From contig NZ_BMPW01000040.1 of NCBI RefSeq assembly GCF_014647795.1, positions 1 through 51,210 on the forward strand: a stretch of 51,210 nt of DNA, read 5' to 3'. Position 1 is the stretch's first letter; every line of letters starts with the position of its first letter. The notes below the pieces were generated by a model. It was not told the origin of the DNA. It made no database searches and was given only the letters and a program-made list of their open reading frames with translations. This document shows positions 1 through 12,496 of this stretch, one piece after another. A program made the translations under genes and the position numbers. Origin of the DNA: Actinoplanes campanulatus. GTDB lineage: Bacteria > Actinomycetota > Actinomycetes > Mycobacteriales > Micromonosporaceae.

Positions 1-1945
1 AGCATGCAACCCTTCGGGCGGCCGGTCGAACCGGAGGTGTAGATCGTGTAGATCACGTTCTCCGGCGTCGCGCTTCTGGGCGGATTATTCGTCCAGCCGT
101 CCTCAGGGAGCGTGATCAGGCGGCCGTCGAACACTTCGGACAACCCGGGTGCCAGCTCGGGCGACGTCACGACGATCTTCGCGCCGGCGTCCTGCACCAC
201 GTAGCCCAGGCGCTCCATCGGGTTCGCCGGGTCCAGCGGCAGGTAACCCGCACCGGACTTGAGCACACCCAGCAGGGTGGGGATCAGGTCGGCGCCGCGC
301 TCCAGGTGCACACCGACCAGGTCCTCCGGGCCCACCCCGGCGTCACGCAGCAGCCACGCCAGGCGGTTGGCCCGGGCGTTGACCTCGGCGTACGTCAGCC
401 GGGTCTTCCCCGCCACGACCGCGATCGCGTCCGGATTCTCGGCGGCCCTGGCCTCGAAGAACTCGTGGGCCGTCTGGACGACCGCAGGGCCCTCGATGGG
501 CGGGACCACCACGGCGGCCCGCTCGGCCGGGCTGAGGATCTCGATGTCCGACAGCCGGATCTCCGGGTCGGTCACGGCGGCGGCCAGGACCCGCTGGAAG
601 GCGCCGGCCAGCCGGGACGCGGTGGCCGGGTCGAACAGCGCGGTCGCGTACTGGAGGCGGCCGTGGATCGTGCCGTCCGGGCGCTCCTGCATCTGGAGGG
701 TGAGGTCGTACTTCGCGATGCCGTCGTCCTCGCCGAACGGCTCGGCGGTCAGGCCGGCGAACTGGAGCACGTCGAGGCGGTACTCGTGCAGGGTGAACGC
801 GGCCTGGAAGATCGGCGTACGGGACTGGTCGCGGTCCGGCTGGAGCTCGTCGACCAGCCGGGCGAACGGCACGGCGTGGTGGTCGAACCCGTCCAGCACG
901 GTGGCCCGGCCCCGCCGCAGCAGCTCGGCAAAGGAGCCGTCACAGTCGGCCCGCATGACCAGCGTGTTGATGCAGTAGCCGAAGACGCGCTGGAGGTCGG
1001 CGTGGGCGCGCCCGGAGACGACCGTGCCCACCGCGACGTCGTCGGTGCCGCTGAACCGGGACAGCATCGCCTGGTACGCGCTGAGCAGCACGGTGAAGGC
1101 GGTGGTGTCGAACTCGCGGGCCCGCGCCCGGACCCGGTCGGCGAGCTCGGCCGGGACGTCGAACACCACGTCGGCGCCGTCGTGACTACGGACCGGCGGG
1201 CGGGGCCGGTCGATCGGCAGCGAGATCGGCTCCAGTCCGGCCAGCCGCTCCCGCCAGTAGGAGAGCTCCCGCTCGCCACGTTCGCCGGCCAGTTCCCGGC
1301 CCTGCCACTGGGCGAAGTCGGCGTACTGCACCGGCAGCTCGGGCAGGGCCGGCGCCTCGCCGCGGAGCAGGGCGTTGTACGCCACGCTCAGCTCGGAGCC
1401 GAACATCCGGGTCGACCAGGCGTCACAGGCGACGTGGTGGAAGACGACGGCCAGCACGTGGTGGTCCTGGCCGAGGCGGAGCAGCGCGCCGCGTACCGGC
1501 CAGTCGGCGGCCAGGTCGAACGGCGCCTGGAGGTCACGGCGGATGAACGCCTCGACCTCGGTCTCGGGCCGGCCGGTCAGGTCGATCTCGGGCAGGGCGA
1601 CCGGGCGGGGCGCGTCGATGACCTGGACCGGCTCGACACCGCGCAGCTCGATCCGGGTACGCAGCACCTCGTGCCGGGCGCAGACCTGCTCCCAGGCGCG
1701 GCGCAGCACGTCCACGTCGAGCGGGCCGCGTAGCCGCATCATCAGCGGGACCAGGTACTCGATGCTGTTCGGGTCCAGCCGGCTGAGGAACCACATCTGT
1801 TGCTGGCCGTGGCTGAGCGGCAGCACGCCGTCGCGGTCGGCGCGGGGAATGGTGTCCCGGCGGGCCGCACCGGACTGCCCGGCGAGCCGCTTGCGCAGCA
1901 GCTCCGCGCGGAGGTCGGCGACGTTCCTGGTGGACTGCTGGGCGG

Positions 1946-1949
<4 letters not shown>
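1..1949 (-). CDS. Non-ribosomal peptide synthetase, C-A..., 3' part beyond the window edge
   Basis: I translated this by eye from the ATG at 1949, which overlaps the stop of the upstream NRPS gene (ATGA); the frame stays open to base 1, giving about 649 residues. Residues 1-30 (starting MTAQQSTRNVADLRAEL) look like a short helical docking segment. A condensation domain spans about 40-470 and an adenylation domain starts near 490, ending within motif A3 (YTSGSTGRPKG) at the edge. The condensation motif reads HHVACDAWS (His171, His172, Asp176): the catalytic His and Asp are kept but the usual Gly after Asp is Ala. The amino acid activated cannot be read because the specificity pocket lies outside the window. 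It is a second, elongating NRPS subunit working after the A-T-C-A-T protein. Family very sure; module count and release domain unknown. Confidence 0.95.
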
Positions 1950-6886
<4,937 letters not shown>

Positions 6887-6918
6887 GGCAGTGCTGTCTC
6901 CTCAGAACGGATCGGATG

Positions 6919-7131
6919 TCAGGCGGCGGCCTGCTCGGCCATGCGCCGGCGCAGGCTGGCCGGGCGCATGTCGGTCCACACCGTCTCGATGTGTGCCAGG
7001 CACTCGTCCTGGCTGCCGGCGAAGCCCTCGGCGGTCCAGCCGGCGGGCAGGTCACGGTCGTTCCACCAGATCGAGTACTGCTCCTCGTCATTGCGGACGA
7101 CGCGGTGGCTGGCGGTGTTCTGCTCGGACAT
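6919..7131 (-). CDS. MbtH-like protein
   Basis: 70 residues, the usual MbtH size. The signature is visible: NDEEQYSIWW followed by LPAGW, then a Trp and Pro near the C terminus (VWTDMRPASLRRR). MbtH proteins bind NRPS adenylation domains in the cytoplasm and raise their solubility and activity. It lies 32 bp upstream of the A-T-C-A-T NRPS gene on the same strand and 34 bp after the dioxygenase gene, so it should be co-transcribed with both and act on these A domains. Confidence 0.96.
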   Translation of the reverse strand: MSEQNTASHRVVRNDEEQYSIWWNDRDLPAGWTAEGFAGSQDECLAHIETVWTDMRPASLRRRMAEQAAA

Positions 7132-7165
7132 CTGAACTCCTGTTTTCGAAAAGGGTGGAAGTGGG

Positions 7166-8107
7166 TCAGTCGGTCATCGCGACGAGCACGCGACGGCTGC
7201 CGGTGAAGGACCGCCGGCCGTGCGCGACGAGCAGGTTGTCGAAGACCATGACGTCGCCGGCCCGCCAGTCGACGTCGACCGCGTTCTCCAGGCCCCGGTC
7301 GCGGACCTGGATGACGTACTCGTCGGGGATGGTGCTGCCGTCGGCGAACGTCACGTACTGCGGCAGTTCCTCGGGCGGCAGGATCTGGGCGAGCGCCTTG
7401 GCGGTGTCGTCGCCCAGGGCGGCCGGGTGCCACTGGTCGGACTGGTTGAACCAGACCTCGGTCCCGGTCACCGGGTGCCTGGTGGTGGACGGGCGCGGCT
7501 GCTCGACGTGCAGGCTGCCGTCCTTACGCCAGGTCCACTCGGCGCCGGCCGTCGACAGGTAGTCGTCGACCGCCGCCCGGTCCCCGGTCTCGAACGTGTC
7601 CTGCCAGCTCTTGCCGAGGCCCTGGCCGCCGTGCAGGTTCTGGGTGTAGCGGACCCCACCGGCGAACGCCTCGCGCACCTCGGGGTCGAGTGACTCGAGC
7701 CAGAGCGCGGCGTCCACCAGCGGAGTCGCGCCGCCGGTCTCCGCGGCGATCTGGCAGTAGAACGCCAGCCGGCTGGGCCAGCTGGTGGCGTACGACATCT
7801 CGTTGTGCATGGAGATGGTGAACTCGGACGGGTATTCGGTCGAGGTGTAGAGGTTCGATCCCACCTTGGTGCGCGGCGAGTTGCCGTTGACGTACGCGAG
7901 CCGGCGCGGCAGCAGCCGGTCGAAGACGCCGTCGAGTTCCTCGGGCTGCACCCCGAAACCCCGGAAGACCAGGGCCTTCTCCCGTACGAGGAGGTCGTCG
8001 AGCTCGGCGCCGAGAGCGTCGAGGTGGTTGATGAGGGCCTCGGTCGTCGCCGCGGCCCCGATGTCCTGTGCCGTGATGTCCAACGGCTTCCAGCTCTGCC
8101 CGGCCAT
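7166..8107 (-). CDS. Fe(II)/2-oxoglutarate-dependent dioxygenase, TauD/SyrP-like
   Basis: 313 residues. The iron site is a clavaminate-synthase-type HxE pair in SMHNEMSYA (about residues 101-103) plus a distal His in NLLVAHGRRSFTGSRR, whose Arg residues would bind 2-oxoglutarate. Relatives such as SyrP and AsnO hydroxylate amino acids, free or on a carrier protein, at the beta carbon. Its place between the SARP gene and mbtH argues for hydroxylating a building block or the growing peptide; the substrate is not readable. The ATG at 8107 follows GGAAGGAA. A paired TATAG repeat lies about 55 bp upstream, so the dioxygenase-mbtH-NRPS operon may have its own SARP-driven promoter inside the SARP 3' end. 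Confidence 0.92.
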   Translation of the reverse strand: MAGQSWKPLDITAQDIGAAATTEALINHLDALGAELDDLLVREKALVFRGFGVQPEELDGVFDRLLPRRLAYVNGNSPRTKVGSNLYTSTEYPSEFTISMHNEMSYATSWPSRLAFYCQIAAETGGATPLVDAALWLESLDPEVREAFAGGVRYTQNLHGGQGLGKSWQDTFETGDRAAVDDYLSTAGAEWTWRKDGSLHVEQPRPSTTRHPVTGTEVWFNQSDQWHPAALGDDTAKALAQILPPEELPQYVTFADGSTIPDEYVIQVRDRGLENAVDVDWRAGDVMVFDNLLVAHGRRSFTGSRRVLVAMTD

Positions 8108-8160
8108 CGAAGCGGTTCCTTCCGTGTGGTGGCTGAGGTCGTGCGCAGCGTCCCGTGGCG

Positions 8161-8178
8161 GGCTATAGCCGCCCTATA
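8161..8178 (-). promoter_or_regulatory. Two TATAG heptamers 11 bp apart, candidate SARP site
   Basis: On the minus strand TATAGGG (8178-8172) is followed exactly 11 bp later by TATAGCC (8167-8161). SARP activators bind direct heptamer repeats with about 11-bp spacing. The first copy overlaps the SARP stop codon and the pair lies just upstream of the dioxygenase-mbtH-NRPS operon. I see no clear -10 box downstream, so this is tentative. Confidence 0.4.
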
Positions 8179-9022
8179 CGTGTTTCAGCAGGTGAAGGAG
8201 GCCGGGCATCCGGAACTGGCTGGCGCCGCGGCCGACGGCGACCTCCTCGACCAGCCGGGCCTCGACCAACATGTCGAGGACCTGTTCAGCCGTCACCAGC
8301 GAGGAGGGCTCGTCGAACACGTCGCTGAGCAGCACCTCCTGGTAGGCGTGGGTGAGCGCCTCGCCCGGGTTCACGCCGAGCTGGTCGGCCAGGGTCCGGC
8401 GGGCCCGGTCGTAGGCGACCAGGGCCTCGGAGCGGCGGCCGGCCCGGTGCAGGGCCAGGACGAGCTGGGCCCGGAACCGTTCGCGCAGCGGGTAGCGGGC
8501 CACCAGCTCGGTCAGCTCCGGGATGATCTCCAGGCTGGCGCCCAGGTCCAGCTCGGCGTCGGCCTTGCGCTCGCAGGTGAGCGCGTACGCCTCGTCCAGC
8601 CAGGGCAGATGCCGCTCGGACAGCGGCTCGGCCACATTGGTGAGGGCGGGGCCACGCCACAGCGACAGCGCCTGGCGCAGGTCGTCGACGCCACCGCGCA
8701 CGGCGAGCTTTTCGAATGCGAACAGGTCGACGGCGGCGTCGCCGATGTCGAGGGTGTAACCGGCGTGCTCGCGCACGATCTTCACCTGGAAGTCGAGGCG
8801 CTTGCGCAGCCGGGAGACGTACGTGTAGATCTGCGCGTCCACCGTCGCCGGCGGATCCCAGCCCCACAGCAGGGCACTCAGTTCGCCGTGCGGCACGACC
8901 TTTCCGCGCGCCAGCAGTAACGCGGCGAGAACAGTCGTGATCTTGGAACCCGGCAGCAGGACACGACGTCCGTCGCGCCACACCTCCACCGGTCCCAGGA
9001 CTCGGAACTCAAGGTCACTCAC
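8174..9022 (-). CDS. SARP-family pathway activator with a TTA codon
   Basis: 282 residues from the GTG at 9022, chosen because GGAGGTGG lies 6 bp upstream; the in-frame ATG at 9091 has no such site and would add 23 Cys/Gly-rich residues. The N terminus (LEFRVLGPVEVWRDG) is a trans_reg_C winged helix, with the DNA-binding helix near TVDAQIYTYVSRLRKRL, followed by a bacterial transcriptional activation domain with Arg/Leu-rich helices to about 240. The last 40 residues are an extra tail (TAEQVLDMLVEARLVEEVAVG) looking like a small winged helix. SARPs switch on antibiotic clusters. Leu35 is encoded by TTA (8920-8918), the codon that depends on the rare bldA-type tRNA, suggesting late developmental control. 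Confidence 0.93.
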   Translation of the reverse strand: MSDLEFRVLGPVEVWRDGRRVLLPGSKITTVLAALLLARGKVVPHGELSALLWGWDPPATVDAQIYTYVSRLRKRLDFQVKIVREHAGYTLDIGDAAVDLFAFEKLAVRGGVDDLRQALSLWRGPALTNVAEPLSERHLPWLDEAYALTCERKADAELDLGASLEIIPELTELVARYPLRERFRAQLVLALHRAGRRSEALVAYDRARRTLADQLGVNPGEALTHAYQEVLLSDVFDEPSSLVTAEQVLDMLVEARLVEEVAVGRGASQFRMPGLLHLLKHV

Positions 9023-9259
9023 GATTCCACCTCCGCACCCGGCACAAGGCCGGGGTACAGCCCCCGTTGGTTTCCTTGATGCGAGGTTCATTCACCCGCG
9101 CCTGCGAATCCACAGCAGACGGCGGAGATAGGGGTCGCCGGAGAGGCGTACCGGCCCCCTCAGGGGTGCGGTGGAGATAGGCAAAGTATCGAAGCCCGCC
9201 GGATGCTCGCCCCGGTCTGGTCTGCCCCGGCGACCAGCCGTAGATGGAGTGAGGAGAAC
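9023..9259. promoter_or_regulatory. Divergent promoter region between SARP and sbnB-like genes, with GGAGATAGG repeats
   Basis: 237 bp separate the two starts. On the plus strand, two related elements occur, GGCGGAGATAGGGG at 9121-9134 and GGTGGAGATAGGCA at 9170-9183, 49 bp apart. The core GATAGGGGT is also found at 19682-19690 in another promoter of this locus. They lie 77-139 bp upstream of the sbnB-like start. Start points cannot be placed by eye. Confidence 0.4.
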
Positions 9260-10255
9260 ATGCCAGGCGAAAGCATTCGTTTCCTGAACCGCGCCGACGT
9301 CGCCGTCTGCCTGTCCAAGATGGACGCGACGGAGGTGGTCGCCCAGACGCTTCGCGATCACACGCTCGGCCGTACCGAACTGCCCGCCGAGGGCTATCTG
9401 AGCTGGTCCAACAGTGTCGGCGCGTACAGCCGGGCGATCGCCATGCTGGGCGCCGTGCCGTCCGGCGGCGCGATGTCGTACGGCATGAAGCTGATCAACG
9501 CATCGGTCAGCAACCCGGCCCGTGGCCTGGAGCGGGCCGGTGGGCTCAGCTTCGCCTTCGACCCGGAGACGGCCCGTCCGGCCGTGGTCGCCGAGGCCGG
9601 GCTGCTCAGCGCCGTCCGTACCGCCGCCTACACCGTGGTCAGCCTGCGCGAGCTGGGACCGGAGTCGTTCGGCGAGGTGAGCCTCATCGGCACCGGCACG
9701 CTGGCCCGGGTGCATCTGGACGCGATCACGGCGGCGTTCCCGGCGGTGCGCCGCGCCTACGTCCACGACCTCGATCCGGTACGCGCGGCCGCGTTCCGGG
9801 ACGACCTCCGGGGCCGCTCGGGACTGGAGATCGTGGTGGTGGACAGCGCCGAACGGGCCGCCGGCGCCGCCCCGGTGCTGGTCACCGTGACCACCAGCAA
9901 CGACCCCTACATCCCGGCCCGGTGGCTGACCGCCGGCCAGTTCGTCGCGCACGTGTCGCTCGACGACCTCACCGAGGACGCCTTCCGGTCCGCCGAGGCG
10001 ATTTTCGTCGACGACCTGGAACTGATCCGGGAGAACCCGCGCCGGATCATGGGCCGCCTGCTCCAGGAGGACGCCGTCGGCGACCCGCCCAGCCTGGGCG
10101 AGGTGCTGATCGGCCGGCAGGCCGCGCGACGGCCGGACCGGGGTTACGTGATCAGCAACCCGTTCGGCATGGCGGTCCTGGACGTCGCCCTGATCCACGC
10201 CGTCGCCGGCGTCGCGCGGGAGACCGGCGGCGGGCAGCTCCTCGACCTGCTCTGA
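9260..10255 (+). CDS. SbnB-like dehydrogenase (ornithine cyclodeaminase family) for 2,3-diaminopropionate synthesis
   Basis: 331 residues from the ATG at 9260, which follows GAGTGAGGAG; an ATG 57 bp earlier lacks a ribosome site. The fold is ornithine cyclodeaminase/mu-crystallin, with the Rossmann motif LIGTGTLARVHLDAI and the family segment GGLSFAFDPETARP. In staphyloferrin B, viomycin and zwittermicin pathways the homologue oxidatively hydrolyses N-(1-amino-1-carboxyethyl)-glutamate with NAD to give L-2,3-diaminopropionate plus 2-oxoglutarate. The SbnA-like partner begins 30 bp downstream, which supports this assignment over a true ornithine cyclodeaminase. It would feed the NRPS encoded divergently. 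Confidence 0.9.
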   Translation: MPGESIRFLNRADVAVCLSKMDATEVVAQTLRDHTLGRTELPAEGYLSWSNSVGAYSRAIAMLGAVPSGGAMSYGMKLINASVSNPARGLERAGGLSFAFDPETARPAVVAEAGLLSAVRTAAYTVVSLRELGPESFGEVSLIGTGTLARVHLDAITAAFPAVRRAYVHDLDPVRAAAFRDDLRGRSGLEIVVVDSAERAAGAAPVLVTVTTSNDPYIPARWLTAGQFVAHVSLDDLTEDAFRSAEAIFVDDLELIRENPRRIMGRLLQEDAVGDPPSLGEVLIGRQAARRPDRGYVISNPFGMAVLDVALIHAVAGVARETGGGQLLDLL

Positions 10256-10285
10256 TCCGCATCATCCGACCCTTGTGGAGCTACC

Positions 10286-11284
10286 ATGATCGTCGAATCC
10301 GCGCTGGACATACAGTTTCCCGACGTATTCCTCGAGCTGTCCGGCTTCCTTCCGGACAGCCGCCTCTATCTGAAGATCGAGGCGATGAACCCGGCCGGCT
10401 CGATCAAGTTCAAGCCGGCCCTCGCCATGGTCGACGACCTGGAACAGCGTGGCCTGCTCCGGCCGGGCAGCCGGATCATCGAGTCGTCCTCCGGCAACCT
10501 CGGCATCGCGCTGAGCATCGTGTCCAACGCCCGGGGATACCGCTTCACCTGCGTCACCGACATGAACACCGCCCCGGCCACGATCGAGCTGATGCGGGCG
10601 TACGGGGCCCACGTCGTCGTGATCGACAAGCGGGACACCAACGGCGGCTACCTGTCGATGCGCCTGAAGTACCTCCAGGACCGGATCCGGGCCGACCCGG
10701 CGCTGGTCTGGCCCAACCAGTACGCCAACCCGATCAACACGATGGCGCACTACCACACCACGGCGGCCGAGATCCTCAAGGAGTTCCCGCAGGTCGACGC
10801 GGTGTTCGTGGGCGCCGGCACGACCGGGACGCTGACCGGCTGCGCGCAGTACTTCGCCCGGCACCGGCCGGAGACGAAGGTGTTCGCGGTCGACATCATC
10901 GGGTCGACCACGTTCGGGACGCCGCCGGGCCGCCGGCACATCCCGGGGCTGGGCACCAGCCGTACGCCCGCGATCGCCTCCCTGCAACACGTCACCGACC
11001 TGGTGATGGTCTCCGAGCACGACGCCGTACAGGCCTGCCGGCGGTTGCGTGACCGCCACTGGCTGCTCGGCGGCGGCTCGACCGGCGCGGTGCTCAGCGG
11101 GGTGGCCGCCCGCGCCGGGATGCTGCGCCCCGGTTCGGTGGTCGTGGCGATCAGCCCCGACCTCGGCGACCGCTACGCCGGCACCCTGTACGACCCCGGC
11201 TGGCTCGCCGAACGCGGACTCGACCGGCCCTCGGCTCCGGCCGGCCTGCTCGAGCCCGCGGGCTCCTACTCCGAAGCCCACTGA
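10286..11284 (+). CDS. SbnA-like PLP-dependent 2,3-diaminopropionate synthase (cysteine-synthase fold)
   Basis: 332 residues. The PLP lysine lies in NPAGSIKFKPA, the phosphate-binding loop candidates are SSSGNLGIAL and GAGTTGTLTG, and GGSTGAVLSG holds the pyridine-ring contact, all typical of O-acetylserine sulfhydrylase relatives. SbnA homologues couple O-phospho-L-serine with L-glutamate to give N-(1-amino-1-carboxyethyl)-glutamate, the substrate of SbnB. It sits 30 bp after the SbnB-like gene and 19 bp before the carbamoyltransferase, in one operon. It is the second of two enzymes needed for diaminopropionate. A housekeeping cysteine synthase is unlikely given the neighbours. Confidence 0.91.
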   Translation: MIVESALDIQFPDVFLELSGFLPDSRLYLKIEAMNPAGSIKFKPALAMVDDLEQRGLLRPGSRIIESSSGNLGIALSIVSNARGYRFTCVTDMNTAPATIELMRAYGAHVVVIDKRDTNGGYLSMRLKYLQDRIRADPALVWPNQYANPINTMAHYHTTAAEILKEFPQVDAVFVGAGTTGTLTGCAQYFARHRPETKVFAVDIIGSTTFGTPPGRRHIPGLGTSRTPAIASLQHVTDLVMVSEHDAVQACRRLRDRHWLLGGGSTGAVLSGVAARAGMLRPGSVVVAISPDLGDRYAGTLYDPGWLAERGLDRPSAPAGLLEPAGSYSEAH

Positions 11285-11303
11285 CCTGCACATGGAGGAA
11301 CCC

Positions 11304-12272
11304 ATGTCCCTGTCCGAAGCCTTCACCGGGTTGCCGCCCCGGCGCGACCCGCGCGGGCTGCTCTCCCTGGCCGACCTCACCCCGGACCGGCTGGCCGCGC
11401 TGGCCCGCCGTTCCGTCGAGTTCTACCGCGATCCCACCGCACACCGCGATCCGCTGCGGGGGCTGCTCGTCGGTGTGGTCTTCACCCGTACCTCCACCCG
11501 GACCCGGACCGCGTTCACCGTGGGCGTCGAACGGCTCGGTGGCCGGGCGGTCGGCTACGGTCCCGGCGATCTCCAGACCAACACCGGCGAGTCGCTGGCC
11601 GACACGGCCCGCATGTTCGGGCTGATGCTGGACGGCATCGTCACCCGTACCGCCGGGCCGCTGGCCGACATGCGGGAGCTGTCCGCGGAGAGCGGCCTGC
11701 CGGTGGTCAACGCGATGGCCGCCGAGGAGCACCCCACCCAGGGTGTCTGCGATCTGGCCACGATCCTGCTGCACCGCGGCTCGCTGGACGGGGTGCGGGT
11801 GCTCTACGTGGGCGAGGGCAACAACACGGCGACCGCGCTGGCCCAGGGCCTCAGCAACTTCACCGACGCCCGGCTGCACCTGCTCACCCCGGACGGCTAC
11901 GGGCTGCCCGAGGACGTGCTGAAGGAGACCACCGCCCGGGCGTCCGGCAACGGCGGCTTCGTCACCGAGTCGCACGACGCGTCGGCCGTGCCGGCCGACG
12001 TCGACTTCGTCTACACCACGCGCTGGCAGACCACCGGCACGAGCAAACCCGACGCGTCGTGGCGGGAGACCTTCCGGCCTTTCCACATCGACGAGACATT
12101 CCTTTCCGGTACGCCGGGAGCGCTCTTCCTGCACGATCTGCCGGCCCATCGGGGTGAGGAGGTCTCCGGAGCCGCCCTGGACGGGCCCCGCTCGGTGGCG
12201 TGGTCGCAGGCGCGGATGAAGCTGTGCAGCGCGATGGCGGTGCTCGAGTACGCGTTCGCCGGGCAGGGCTGA
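11304..12272 (+). CDS. Ornithine-carbamoyltransferase-like enzyme, probably carbamoylates 2,3-diaminopropionate
   Basis: 322 residues from the ATG at 11304, preceded by GGAGGAA; another ATG 12 bp upstream would overlap that site. Carbamoyl-phosphate binding motif STRTRTAF, HPTQG and the OTC-type HDLPAHRGEEV (usually HCLP) are visible, so it belongs with ornithine rather than aspartate carbamoyltransferases. The Cys to Asp change next to the substrate site suggests a different amine acceptor. Homologues beside SbnA/SbnB in viomycin and zwittermicin clusters are held to make 3-ureidoalanine from diaminopropionate. It shares an operon with those two genes here, so the same product is expected. 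Biosynthetic arginine metabolism is less likely since no arg genes are near. Confidence 0.9.
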   Translation: MSLSEAFTGLPPRRDPRGLLSLADLTPDRLAALARRSVEFYRDPTAHRDPLRGLLVGVVFTRTSTRTRTAFTVGVERLGGRAVGYGPGDLQTNTGESLADTARMFGLMLDGIVTRTAGPLADMRELSAESGLPVVNAMAAEEHPTQGVCDLATILLHRGSLDGVRVLYVGEGNNTATALAQGLSNFTDARLHLLTPDGYGLPEDVLKETTARASGNGGFVTESHDASAVPADVDFVYTTRWQTTGTSKPDASWRETFRPFHIDETFLSGTPGALFLHDLPAHRGEEVSGAALDGPRSVAWSQARMKLCSAMAVLEYAFAGQG

Positions 12273-12277
12273 TCGCC

Positions 12278-12448
12278 GTGGGCGCGGACGATGCGGTGAC
12301 CCGGATCGCCGGCCTGCTGCGCTCGGCCCATTCCCTGCGGGTCCGTTCGGCGATGCGCCAGGCCGACGAGATCCTCGCGTCGGTGGCGCCCGCCGACCGG
12401 GCCACGGTCCTGGACCGGGCCATCCACCTGGCTCTCCACGACCGGTAG
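12278..12448 (+). CDS. Small helical protein of unknown function, 56 residues
   Basis: The GTG at 12278 lies 6 bp after the carbamoyltransferase stop; a longer reading from 12200 would overlap that gene and is unlikely. The product (VGADDAVTRIAGLLRSAHSL... to LHDR) is Ala/Arg/Leu-rich and predicted helical, without membrane segment or Cys. No convincing ribosome site precedes it, so translational coupling would be needed. It ends just before the large palindromic terminator, making it the last gene of the diaminopropionate operon. I do not recognise a family, and the chance that it is spurious is real. Confidence 0.45.
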   Translation: MGADDAVTRIAGLLRSAHSLRVRSAMRQADEILASVAPADRATVLDRAIHLALHDR

Positions 12449-12494
12449 ACACGGCGAGGGGGCTCACCCACGTGGGTGAGCCCCCTCGCCGTGT
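12449..12494. terminator. Perfect 46-bp palindrome between convergent genes
   Basis: Arms ACACGGCGAGGGGGCTCACC and its exact complement meet at 12471/12472 with no mismatch. It lies directly after the 56-residue ORF and 2 bp before the stop of the convergent secreted-protein gene, so it most likely stops transcription from both sides. Confidence 0.8.
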
Positions 12495-12496
12495 GC

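Noticed and set aside
306-1733. Long plus-strand frame opposite the truncated NRPS gene
   Set aside because: Low-complexity Arg/Gly/Val/Asp composition typical of the antisense of GC-rich codons; the minus strand has clear C and A domain motifs.
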